A stretch of 64,000 bases of DNA from Sinomicrobium oceani (lineage in GTDB: Bacteria; Bacteroidota; Bacteroidia; Flavobacteriales; Flavobacteriaceae). Numbering within the stretch: position 1 is the stretch's first letter; each line of letters opens with the position of its first letter. Below, in pieces: positions 18,913 through 26,713 of this stretch. Below the pieces are notes generated by a model that was not told the origin of the DNA, did no database searches, and was given only the letters and a program-made list of their open reading frames with translations. Position numbers and translations under genes: made by a program. The stretch is taken from the NCBI RefSeq assembly GCF_900119185.1, contig NZ_FPJE01000004.1, positions 184,286 through 248,285 of the forward strand, written 5' to 3'.

Positions 18913-21309
18913 ATGTTGCGAAACGTGAGAATTAAAAAAGAATCCCTGTCCGCTCCCTTTTCCGTAAAGGGGTGGGCAGGTTTTTTTACTGTCGCTTCAT
19001 TGCTTATCGCCGGCTGTGCGGAAAAGCAGGAAACAAGAACGGTAAAAAAAGAAAAAAATTTCCCTGTGGCAGATCTCGCACGCTATGTCGACCCTATGAT
19101 CGGTACGGCCAAAATGGGCCATACCTATCCGGGTGCTACCGTACCCTTCGGAAGCGTGCAGCTCAGTCCGGACACCGATACCATTCCGTATGCTGTGGAT
19201 GGGAAGTACAATCCGGATGTATATAAATATTGTGCCGGGTACCAGTACGATGATAAGACAATTGTAGGATTCAGTCATACCCACTTCAGCGGCACCGGGC
19301 ATTCCGACCTCGGAGACTTCCTGATCATGCCTACGGTGGGAAAACTGCAATTAAACCCGGGAACTGCCGACAAACCGGAGCGCGGTTATCGCTCTTCATT
19401 TTCCCATGATACGGAAAAAGCAGAACCGGCGTATTACAGTGTACTCCTTCAGGATTACGATATCCGGGCCGAACTTACGGCCAGTAGCCGGGTAGGGATG
19501 CATCAGTACACATTTCCGGAGTCGGACGAAGCCCATATCGTGCTCGATCTTATGGCAGGAATCTATAATTATGACGAGAAGAATGTCTGGACATTCGTGC
19601 GTGTAGAAAATGATACGCTCGTTACCGGTTTCCGGCAAACCAACGGGTGGGCACGGACGAGGAAAGTGTATTTTGCGATGTCGTTCAGTAAACCTTTCGT
19701 AAAGTACGGACAGGAAAAGTATGATGACAATGTGTACAAGGGATTCTGGAGAAAGTTTGATCAGGATGAGAATTTCCCCGAAATGGCAGGCGAAAAGCTC
19801 CGTACTTACTTCGATTTCAAAACCGGTAAGGGCGAAAAAGTGAAGATAAAGTTTGCTATCTCTCCCGTAAGTACGGAGGGGGCATTAAATAATATGCAAA
19901 CCGAAATCCCGCATTGGGATTTCGAAAAAGTGAAGAAAGAGGGGCGAGAAAAGTGGAATACAGAGCTTAACAAAGCGGTAGTAGAGACAGTTTCCGAAGA
20001 AGACATGGTCAATTTTTACACGGCCATGTATCACGCTTTCCTGGGACCTACCGAATATATGGATGTCGATGGTAAATATCGTGGTCTGGACATGAATGTT
20101 CATCAGGCCGATAATTTTACTAACTACACCAGTTTTTCGCTTTGGGATACCTATCGGGCCTTACATCCTCTGTTCAACCTGGTACAATCCCGGAGAAACA
20201 GCGATATGGTACAGTCCATGCTTGCGCATTACGATCAGAGTGTTCATCCTATGCTTCCCGTATGGTCTCATTATGCCAATGAGAATTGGTGTATGATAGG
20301 TTATCACAGTGTGTCTGTCATTGCCGATGCTATTGTGAAGGGAAATACTACCGGGTTTGATGCAGATCATGCCCTGGATGCTTGTGTGCAGACCGCACGT
20401 ACAAGATATTACGACGGATTACAGTATTATATGGATATGGGATATGTGCCCGAAGATAAAAACGGGGCATCCGTATCCAAGACTCTGGAATATGCCTATG
20501 ATGACTGGGCAATAGCACAGGCCGCAAAAAAGCTGGGAAAAGAAGATGTTTATCGTGAATTTATCAAAAGGTCCGAAAACTATAAAAATGTTTTCGATAA
20601 AGCTTCAGGCTTTATGCGTCCCCGGCTCAGCGATGGAAGCTTTAAGAAAGCATTCGATCCGCTCGATACGCACGGACAGGGTTTTATCGAAGGGAATTCC
20701 TGGAATTACAGTTTGTATGTACCGCACGATCCGACAACCATGATCGATATGATGGGAGGAAAAGCCCGTTTTTCCGAACGCCTCGATTCGTTGTTTACTA
20801 TGGAATTACCTGATAAGTACTTCGAAAAAACAGAAGATATTACCCGGGAAGGGATTATCGGTAATTACGTACATGGTAACGAGCCTTCGCACCATGTCGT
20901 GTATCTCTATAACTGGACGGATGCACCCTGGAAATCACAGGACAAGATCCGTATGATCCTAAGAAAAATGTACCGGACCGGGGAAGATGGTCTCGGCGGA
21001 AATGACGATTTCGGACAAATGAGCGCCTGGTATATTTTCAGTGCGCTGGGCTTTTATCCGGTAGCGCCGGGATCCCAGGATTATGCGCTCGGAAGCCCGG
21101 CAGTCAAGCATGCCAATATTCATTTGGAAAATGGTAACATACTCGAAATTACCGCAGAAAACCAGTCCGAAGAAAATGTATTTGTACAAAAGGTTGAATT
21201 TAACGGCGAGGAGCTTCAGAAACCGTTTCTCAGGCACGAAGACCTTCTTGGTGGCGGAAAACTCACTTTTTATATGTCTGACACCCCGAGCGAAGACCTG
21301 TACAGATAA
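18913..21309 (+). CDS. GH92 family alpha-mannosidase, lipoprotein
   Basis: Second GH92 enzyme, 798 residues. A lipobox LIAGC (Cys35) suggests membrane anchoring, unlike the secreted upstream paralogue. Motifs include YVDPMIGT near the start of the mature protein, SLWDTYRALHP, EGNSWNY (acid Glu593), the canonical HGNEPSHH and GGNDDFGQMSAW. It lacks the His-Glu pair seen in the upstream paralogue at the alpha-1,2 position, so it probably cleaves a different mannosyl linkage; this is inference. It is the last gene of the operon, followed by a terminator. Confidence 0.92.
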   Translation: MLRNVRIKKESLSAPFSVKGWAGFFTVASLLIAGCAEKQETRTVKKEKNFPVADLARYVDPMIGTAKMGHTYPGATVPFGSVQLSPDTDTIPYAVDGKYNPDVYKYCAGYQYDDKTIVGFSHTHFSGTGHSDLGDFLIMPTVGKLQLNPGTADKPERGYRSSFSHDTEKAEPAYYSVLLQDYDIRAELTASSRVGMHQYTFPESDEAHIVLDLMAGIYNYDEKNVWTFVRVENDTLVTGFRQTNGWARTRKVYFAMSFSKPFVKYGQEKYDDNVYKGFWRKFDQDENFPEMAGEKLRTYFDFKTGKGEKVKIKFAISPVSTEGALNNMQTEIPHWDFEKVKKEGREKWNTELNKAVVETVSEEDMVNFYTAMYHAFLGPTEYMDVDGKYRGLDMNVHQADNFTNYTSFSLWDTYRALHPLFNLVQSRRNSDMVQSMLAHYDQSVHPMLPVWSHYANENWCMIGYHSVSVIADAIVKGNTTGFDADHALDACVQTARTRYYDGLQYYMDMGYVPEDKNGASVSKTLEYAYDDWAIAQAAKKLGKEDVYREFIKRSENYKNVFDKASGFMRPRLSDGSFKKAFDPLDTHGQGFIEGNSWNYSLYVPHDPTTMIDMMGGKARFSERLDSLFTMELPDKYFEKTEDITREGIIGNYVHGNEPSHHVVYLYNWTDAPWKSQDKIRMILRKMYRTGEDGLGGNDDFGQMSAWYIFSALGFYPVAPGSQDYALGSPAVKHANIHLENGNILEITAENQSEENVFVQKVEFNGEELQKPFLRHEDLLGGGKLTFYMSDTPSEDLYR

Positions 21310-21338
21310 CAGAAATTTTAATAGTTGAATAGTCGGAA

Positions 21339-21376
21339 AGCACTTCCCGAAGTTGAATACGGGAGGTGCTTTTTTA
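21339..21376 (+). terminator. Terminator after the GH92 pair
   Basis: An 11 bp stem (AGCACTTCCCG against CGGGAGGTGCT, one wobble) around a 10 nt loop, followed by TTTTTATT. Confidence 0.8.
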
Positions 21377-21463
21377 TTGTTGTATCTTACGGATCGTTTA
21401 AAGATGATTTTCAAACGTTCATGGAGTGAATATTTAAAATATAACAATAAACCTTTGTAATGT

Positions 21464-21471
21464 TATATTTG
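21464..21471 (+). promoter_or_regulatory. -7 promoter box of the acyl-CoA dehydrogenase gene
   Basis: TATATTTG, a full TAnnTTTG match, 38 bp before the chosen ATG. Confidence 0.5.
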
Positions 21472-21509
21472 ATTAGATATATTTGAAAAGGTAATTGAAT
21501 ACGAAGAAC

Positions 21510-22688
21510 ATGAGATCAGACCGCTTTGAATCCCCGGATTATTATCAGCTCGATGACCTGTTGACCGAAGAACACAAACTGGTACGTTCGGCCTCCCGGG
21601 AATGGGTGAAACGTGAGGTATCTCCCGTCATAGAAGACTATGCACAACGTGCCGAGTTTCCGAAGCACCTCCTTGGTGGTTTGGCAGAGATAGGTGCTTT
21701 TGGTCCCTATATTCCTGAAAAGTACGGTGGTGCCGGACTGGATCAGATCAGTTACGGGCTTATCATGCAGGAAATCGAAAGAGGGGACAGTGGGATACGG
21801 TCTACAGCTTCGGTCCAGTCGTCGCTGGTGATGTACCCGATATGGAAATACGGAACAGAAGAACAACGCAAAAAGTACCTGCCCAAACTGGCTTCGGGTA
21901 AGTTTATGGGGTGCTTTGGCCTTACCGAACCCGATTTCGGTTCCAATCCGGCCGGTATGGTAACCAACTTCAAGGACAAAGGAGATCATGTATTGCTCAA
22001 CGGGGCCAAATTATGGATATCCAACGCACCTTTTGCAGATATAGCCATTGTCTGGGCCAAAGATGAGCAGGAGCGGATTCACGGACTTATCGTAGAGCGG
22101 GGTATGGAAGGATTTTCCACACCAGAAACCCATCACAAATGGTCTTTGCGGGCATCGGCTACCGGGGAGCTTATCTTCGATAATGTAAAGGTCCCCAAAG
22201 CGAATATCTTACCCGGAAAAAGTGGTCTCGGTGCACCTTTGGGATGTCTCGATTCCGCACGTTACGGGATCGCCTGGGGTGCTGTAGGGGCGGCGATGGA
22301 TTGTTATGACACCGCGTTGCGGTACGCAAAAGAACGTGTACAATTTGGGAAGCCTATTGGAGCCACACAGTTACAGCAAAAGAAACTGGCCGAGATGATC
22401 ACGGAGATAACCAAAGCTCAGCTCCTGGCCTGGAGGTTGGGGGTATTGCGTAATGAAGGAAAAGCGACCACGGCGCAAATCTCTATGGCAAAACGGAACA
22501 ATGTGGATATTGCCATAAAAATAGCACGGGAAGCAAGGCAGGTACTCGGAGGTATGGGAATTACGGGGGAGTACAGCATTATGCGGCACATGATGAACCT
22601 CGAAAGCGTTATTACCTACGAAGGAACTCACGACATACACCTGTTGATTACAGGGGCGGACATCACCGGTTTCAGTGCATTCAAATAA
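21510..22688 (+). CDS. gcdH: Acyl-CoA dehydrogenase, probably glutaryl-CoA dehydrogenase
   Basis: FAD enzyme that oxidises and decarboxylates glutaryl-CoA to crotonyl-CoA in lysine and aromatic breakdown. The ATG at 21510 gives 392 residues; a TTG five codons earlier is also possible. Landmarks are the substrate loop GCFGLTEPDFGSNP, the WISNAPFADI segment, and the catalytic glutamate in YEGTHDIH near the C-terminus. The RSTASVQSSLVMYPI stretch is typical of GcdH rather than short-chain dehydrogenases. It lies between carbohydrate and sulfur genes with no evident functional link. Confidence 0.85.
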   Translation: MRSDRFESPDYYQLDDLLTEEHKLVRSASREWVKREVSPVIEDYAQRAEFPKHLLGGLAEIGAFGPYIPEKYGGAGLDQISYGLIMQEIERGDSGIRSTASVQSSLVMYPIWKYGTEEQRKKYLPKLASGKFMGCFGLTEPDFGSNPAGMVTNFKDKGDHVLLNGAKLWISNAPFADIAIVWAKDEQERIHGLIVERGMEGFSTPETHHKWSLRASATGELIFDNVKVPKANILPGKSGLGAPLGCLDSARYGIAWGAVGAAMDCYDTALRYAKERVQFGKPIGATQLQQKKLAEMITEITKAQLLAWRLGVLRNEGKATTAQISMAKRNNVDIAIKIAREARQVLGGMGITGEYSIMRHMMNLESVITYEGTHDIHLLITGADITGFSAFK

Positions 22689-22732
22689 AAAATCATTGGC
22701 CGGAAAACCCGATTATTGCCTATATTAGAGAA

Positions 22733-23365
22733 ATGATAGAAGCCTTGAAGCAAAATTACGGTTACCTCTTCGAACCCGCTCTTTTAGAGGGAATAAGCAA
22801 TGTCGGGCAATTGAAAAAAGTGCCCGAAGGCTTTCAGCTTATGGATATCGGCGAACCTATAAAAGGAATGCCGCTGATTCTGGATGGCGCCATAAAGATT
22901 CTTCGTGAAGACGAAAAAGGCAATGAATTGGTACTTTATTTCATAGAACGTGGCGATACCTGTGCCATGACCCTTTCGTGTTGTGTTGGAATGGCGAAAA
23001 GTGAGATCAGGGCGGTTGCGGAAACCGATACGACATTGATCATGATCCCGGTAGAAAAAATGGAAAACTGGATGGCGACGTATAAGAGCTGGCGCCAGTT
23101 TATCCTGCAAAGTTATCATGACAGGCTTATGGAAATGCTCGATACTATAGACTCTATCGCTTTCCTGAAAATGGACGAGCGTCTACTTCGTCATCTCCGG
23201 GACAAGGCCATGATCACCAGGGACGATGTGATACAGACTACACATCAGGAAATAGCACAAGACCTCAATACATCCAGAGTTGTGATATCCAGGCTACTTA
23301 AAAAACTGGAAAACCAGGGGAAAATACAATTGTTCCGGAACAGTATCAAGGTGATAGACCTCTAA
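22733..23365 (+). CDS. Crp/Fnr-family transcriptional regulator
   Basis: 210-residue regulator with an N-terminal cyclic-nucleotide-binding-like fold (about residues 10-120) and a C-terminal winged helix whose recognition part is THQEIAQDLNTSRVVISRLLKKLE. No Fnr-type N-terminal cysteine cluster is present; Cys-Ala-Met and Ser-Cys-Cys residues within the sensor fold (around 80-88) could be redox-active. It sits just ahead of the TauE-like and MBL-rhodanese genes. A 5-4-5 palindrome in their upstream region fits Crp/Fnr operator geometry, so it probably responds to sulfide or persulfide stress. The signal is inferred. Confidence 0.88.
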   Translation: MIEALKQNYGYLFEPALLEGISNVGQLKKVPEGFQLMDIGEPIKGMPLILDGAIKILREDEKGNELVLYFIERGDTCAMTLSCCVGMAKSEIRAVAETDTTLIMIPVEKMENWMATYKSWRQFILQSYHDRLMEMLDTIDSIAFLKMDERLLRHLRDKAMITRDDVIQTTHQEIAQDLNTSRVVISRLLKKLENQGKIQLFRNSIKVIDL

Positions 23366-23424
23366 TACCGCAGCCTTCTCTATGTGGTGATCATTCGGCA
23401 ACGTGTGCATTTGCATCAGTGTCG

Positions 23425-23440
23425 TGTAACCTTTGTTACC
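23425..23440. promoter_or_regulatory. Candidate Crp/Fnr operator
   Basis: GTAAC-CTTT-GTTAC is a 5-4-5 inverted repeat, the geometry of Crp/Fnr family sites, 21 bp upstream of the tauE -7 box and just downstream of a Crp/Fnr gene. Confidence 0.5.
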
Positions 23441-23461
23441 GATTACCTTTTCCGGATATCC

Positions 23462-23469
23462 TACTTTTG
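23462..23469 (+). promoter_or_regulatory. -7 promoter box of the tauE-like gene
   Basis: TACTTTTG matches TAnnTTTG and lies 24 bp before the ATG at 23494. It rules out the longer in-frame start at 23419. Confidence 0.5.
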
Positions 23470-23493
23470 CGTCATAAGATAAGTATAAAGGTT

Positions 23494-24294
23494 ATGGATA
23501 TCATCCAAATATCGGGTTTTGCAGGAGCTTTGGTCATAGGTGTAGTACTCGGGCTTATCGGGGGTGGAGGTTCGATCCTCACAGTGCCTGTCCTGGTGTA
23601 TCTTATGGGGGTTAACCCTGCCACAGCCACCGGTTATTCACTTTTTGTAGTAGGGGTTTCTTCGCTCATCGGGGCCTTCATTAATATGAAGAAAAAACTG
23701 GTACAGGTACGGACAGCTTTTGTTTTTGCCTTTCCTGCCTTTGTGGTGGTGTATATTATGAGAAGGTTTGTAATGCCTTCTATTCCGCACGACCTGTTTT
23801 CCATAAGCGGTATAGCGATCACCAAAGATCACCTGATTATGGTGTTTTTTGCTGTTATCATGCTGATTACTTCCGTGTCTATGCTTCGCAACAAGAAGCG
23901 GAACATCATTACCAACGTTTCCAACTACCATTACCATATTCTTTTTCTCGAAGGCATTCTGGTAGGTGTCGTAGCCGGTTTTGTCGGTGCCGGAGGGGGA
24001 TTTCTTATTATTCCGGCGCTGGTTTTGTTCGCGAGGCTCCCTATGAAAAAGGCCGTAGCGACCTCGCTATTGATCATATCCATAAATTCCATCATAGGAT
24101 TTGCCGGGGATGTCGGCGTTATGGAAATCGACTGGACACTACTTCTGACCTTTACGGGGATTTCTGTATTGGGCATATTTGCAGGAAGCTATCTTTCGGG
24201 CAGGGCAGACGGAAAAAAACTCAAAAAAGGGTTTGGCTGGTTTGTGTTGGTTATGGCGGTTTATATCCTTATCGAAGAATTTACACATTTGTAA
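23494..24294 (+). CDS. TauE/SafE-family sulfite or sulfur-compound exporter
   Basis: Inner-membrane permease of about 266 residues. It shows the family's two internally repeated halves, each beginning with a glycine-rich signature (LGLIGGGGSILTVPVLVY and GFVGAGGGFLIIPALVL), and roughly eight hydrophobic segments. The start at ATG 23494 follows a TACTTTTG promoter box. The neighbouring MBL-rhodanese gene, 34 bp downstream, points to export of sulfite or thiosulfate formed during persulfide oxidation. Sulfonate-related transport is the alternative within the family. Confidence 0.88.
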   Translation: MDIIQISGFAGALVIGVVLGLIGGGGSILTVPVLVYLMGVNPATATGYSLFVVGVSSLIGAFINMKKKLVQVRTAFVFAFPAFVVVYIMRRFVMPSIPHDLFSISGIAITKDHLIMVFFAVIMLITSVSMLRNKKRNIITNVSNYHYHILFLEGILVGVVAGFVGAGGGFLIIPALVLFARLPMKKAVATSLLIISINSIIGFAGDVGVMEIDWTLLLTFTGISVLGIFAGSYLSGRADGKKLKKGFGWFVLVMAVYILIEEFTHL

Positions 24295-24328
24295 ACAGAA
24301 CTAAAAACAACCTATTAAATTTGTGCAT

Positions 24329-25717
24329 ATGAAAGTAGAGCAAATATATACAGGCTGCCTGGCCCAGGGCGCATATTACATCGAAAGCAAAGGTGAGGTC
24401 GCTATTATAGATCCGTTGCGCGAAGTACATCCGTACATAGAAAAGGCGGAAAAAAACGGTGCGAGGATCAAGTACATTTTCGAGACCCATTTTCATGCAG
24501 ATTTTGTAAGCGGGCACCTCACGCTTTCCAGAGAAACCGGGGCGCCTATTGTGTACGGACCTACCGCAAAACCTGAATTTGACGCCGTGGTAGCCCGTGA
24601 TCAGCAGGAATTTTCGCTGGGCGAACTTACTATTGTAGTGTTGCACACTCCGGGACATACCATGGAGAGTACAACCTATCTTCTCCGGGACAAAGAAGGG
24701 AAAGATTATGCTATTTTCAGCGGTGATACGCTTTTTCTGGGAGATGTGGGCCGACCGGACCTGGCACAAAAAGCGGCACATATGACTCAGGAGGAACTGG
24801 CCGGATTGCTATATGACAGTCTTCGTCAAAAAATAATGCCGTTGCACGACGAGGTAATCGTGTATCCCGGACATGGAGCGGGGTCGGCCTGTGGTAAAAA
24901 TATGATGAAGGAAACGGTGGATACACTGGGTCATCAGAGAAAAGTAAACTATGCGCTCCGGGAAGACATGACCCGCGAAGAATTTATCAGGGAGGTGACC
25001 GATGGATTATTACCGCCACCGCAGTACTTTCCGGATAATGTAAGGATGAACAAAGAAGGTTATGCTCATATCGATGAGGTGCTGAAACGGGGAGCAAGCC
25101 CTTTGAATCCCGCCGATTTCGAAGCTATGGCCAATGAAACCGGCGCGGTGGTACTCGATGTAAGACACCAGTCCGAATTTGAAAAGGGACATATTCCAAG
25201 ATCGGTTTTTATAGGTATCGATGGCGGCTTTGCCCCATGGGTGGGAGCCCTGATCATGGATACCCGCCAACCCATACTGTTGGTGACCCCGAGGGGAAGG
25301 GAAGAAGAAACCGTAACCAGGTTATCGCGTGTAGGTTTTGACCATACGCTGGGTTTTCTTGAAGGTGGGTTCGAAGCGTGGAAAAATGAAGGAAGACCTT
25401 ATGATACTGTCACTTCCGTAAGTCCGGAAACGTTTAAAGATATTCGGGAAAAGGAAAACGTGGAGGTGTTCGATGTTCGTAAAGAAACAGAGTTTGAAGC
25501 CGGCCACATAGCCAAAGCACACCTTACTCCCCTGGATTATATCAATGATTATTTGTCCGAATTCCCGGAGGGAGAACGATTCTATATTCACTGTGCAGGA
25601 GGATACCGTTCCATGATTGCGGCTTCGATTTTAAAGAGCAGGGGTATTCACAATTTTGCAGATGTTTCGGGTGGTTTCGGAGCCATCAAAGAAAGCGGTG
25701 TGGAAATAGTGAGTTAA
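24329..25717 (+). CDS. MBL-fold hydrolase with two rhodanese domains (persulfide dioxygenase-like)
   Basis: 462-residue sulfur enzyme. The N-terminal metallo-beta-lactamase domain has the metal motif THFHADF (His54, His56, Asp58), HTPGHT and SGDTLF, as in ETHE1/CstB-like persulfide dioxygenases. Two rhodanese domains follow (about 260-355 and 365-460). The second has an active-site cysteine in IHCAGGYRS. The first has LLVTPRGREEE at that place and therefore no catalytic cysteine. The first ATG at 24329 is preferred over a GTG two codons earlier. Together with the TauE-like exporter this suggests oxidation of sulfane sulfur and export of the product. Confidence 0.88.
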   Translation: MKVEQIYTGCLAQGAYYIESKGEVAIIDPLREVHPYIEKAEKNGARIKYIFETHFHADFVSGHLTLSRETGAPIVYGPTAKPEFDAVVARDQQEFSLGELTIVVLHTPGHTMESTTYLLRDKEGKDYAIFSGDTLFLGDVGRPDLAQKAAHMTQEELAGLLYDSLRQKIMPLHDEVIVYPGHGAGSACGKNMMKETVDTLGHQRKVNYALREDMTREEFIREVTDGLLPPPQYFPDNVRMNKEGYAHIDEVLKRGASPLNPADFEAMANETGAVVLDVRHQSEFEKGHIPRSVFIGIDGGFAPWVGALIMDTRQPILLVTPRGREEETVTRLSRVGFDHTLGFLEGGFEAWKNEGRPYDTVTSVSPETFKDIREKENVEVFDVRKETEFEAGHIAKAHLTPLDYINDYLSEFPEGERFYIHCAGGYRSMIAASILKSRGIHNFADVSGGFGAIKESGVEIVS

Positions 25718-25751
25718 GCACAATTACAACTCCATAAGACGTATTCGTATG

Positions 25752-25781
25752 AAGGTCGTTTCTGTTGGGAACGGCCTTTTT
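25752..25781 (+). terminator. Terminator after the sulfur cluster
   Basis: A 9 bp stem (AAGGTCGTT against AACGGCCTT, one wobble) followed by TTTTT. Confidence 0.7.
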
Positions 25782-25801
25782 GCTATCGTATTTTCATAGA
25801 A

Positions 25802-26044
25802 TCAATAGTTCTGCCGGTGCTTGTCGAATTCCGTAAAGAATTCTGCAGAGGTCATGTGAAGTGCGGGTGCAAGGATTTCACTACACCAGAACATCGTAGG
25901 ACTTACCTTTCCGCGTTCTATAGCAGAGATATTCTGGGAGTTATTCCCTACCCTTGAGGCGAGCTGGGATTGTGTAAGTTTCTTTTCCTCCCGTTTACGC
26001 CGGATAAAGCCACCCAGAAGATTATTAAAAGATTGTTTATCCAT
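25802..26044 (-). CDS. XRE-family helix-turn-helix regulator
   Basis: An 80-residue DNA-binding protein consisting of little more than one Cro/CI-type helix-turn-helix (KKLTQSQLASRVGNNSQNISAIERGK). The ATG at 26044 is chosen; an in-frame start ten codons earlier is possible. It has no toxin-like partner next to it, so a toxin-antitoxin role is not supported. Its target is unknown. It is transcribed towards the sulfur cluster and away from the second SusCD unit. Confidence 0.75.
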   Translation of the reverse strand: MDKQSFNNLLGGFIRRKREEKKLTQSQLASRVGNNSQNISAIERGKVSPTMFWCSEILAPALHMTSAEFFTEFDKHRQNY

Positions 26045-26122
26045 AGTACAGGTGGAAATTCCTAAATTTTCCACACCTGGTTGTAACGATATATGGTTAG
26101 TTTTTCTTTATATTTGTTTTCG

Positions 26123-26338
26123 TTATCACAAAAAAGGACGTACTACCGGCTCCGGAAAACAATATAAAAGCAGGTTGTTTGGATACGCCGGTCATTGTAG
26201 AGGACACGTTCTTATGTCCCGCCTGATCCAATCGGGGTGGTTCTTTTTACAAGATCTGCGGGCCGCTTCATAAGTAAGGATGGGTGTCCTTTACGAAGCG
26301 GTTGGTAAAAGCTGTTCTGAAAAGGGCAGCTTTTTTTT
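26123..26338 (+). ncRNA. Candidate small transcript with terminator, unknown
   Basis: A TATATTTG box at 26109-26116 and a good terminator ending at 26338 bracket about 215 bp with no convincing protein. The 3' part can fold: CCGCTTC near 26260 pairs with GAAGCGG near 26297, before the terminator hairpin. It could be a small RNA, a decayed gene, or a short peptide message. Confidence 0.25.
26308..26338 (+). terminator. Terminator of the intergenic transcript
   Basis: A 9 bp stem (AGCTGTTCT / AGGGCAGCT with two wobbles), loop GAAA, then eight T. Confidence 0.7.
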
Positions 26339-26550
26339 GTAACAGGAACTCTTTGTGTTGATACATCATATATTCCCGTTATAATTTTTCATGCTCTTTA
26401 ATGATATTAGGCATTATTTCTTTGTGACATAGAGCAGGAATCTTCGGGAAGAACAGTGGAATACATTCATCAAGTCGAAGTGTGTTATGTGTAAATAAAT
26501 AGTGTAATTATTAGTATTTAATTGTTAATTATACTTTATTTTTTGGTATA

Positions 26551-26573
26551 TGTTATTTTTTTAGTAAAATAGC
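26551..26573 (+). promoter_or_regulatory. Shared upstream element, copy 3
   Basis: A run of seven T followed by AGTAAAATAGC, matching copies at 7643 and 11692 in the T-run and the GTAAAATAGC core. It is 74 bp before operator copy 3. Confidence 0.42.
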
Positions 26574-26647
26574 TAAGCCTTAAGGAAATGTTAATTTCTG
26601 ATGTTTTACCGAACAAAACCGACTGACCCCTCGAGTCATGTTTTACA

Positions 26648-26663
26648 GCTAAAACGTTTTAGC
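26648..26663. promoter_or_regulatory. LacI-type operator, copy 3
   Basis: GCTAAAACGTTTTAGC, a perfect 16 bp palindrome identical to the core of copies 1 and 2, lies 50 bp before the second SusC-like gene. It ties this distant SusCD pair to the upstream locus. Confidence 0.78.
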
Positions 26664-26713
26664 GATTTCTTTCCTTAGATATTTATCAATTTTTCAACTA
26701 AAACTAATGTATT

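Noticed and set aside
25802..26273. Toxin-antitoxin pair around the XRE regulator
   Set aside because: No toxin-like reading frame is adjacent; the neighbouring 73-codon frame begins before the promoter box and has no known pattern.
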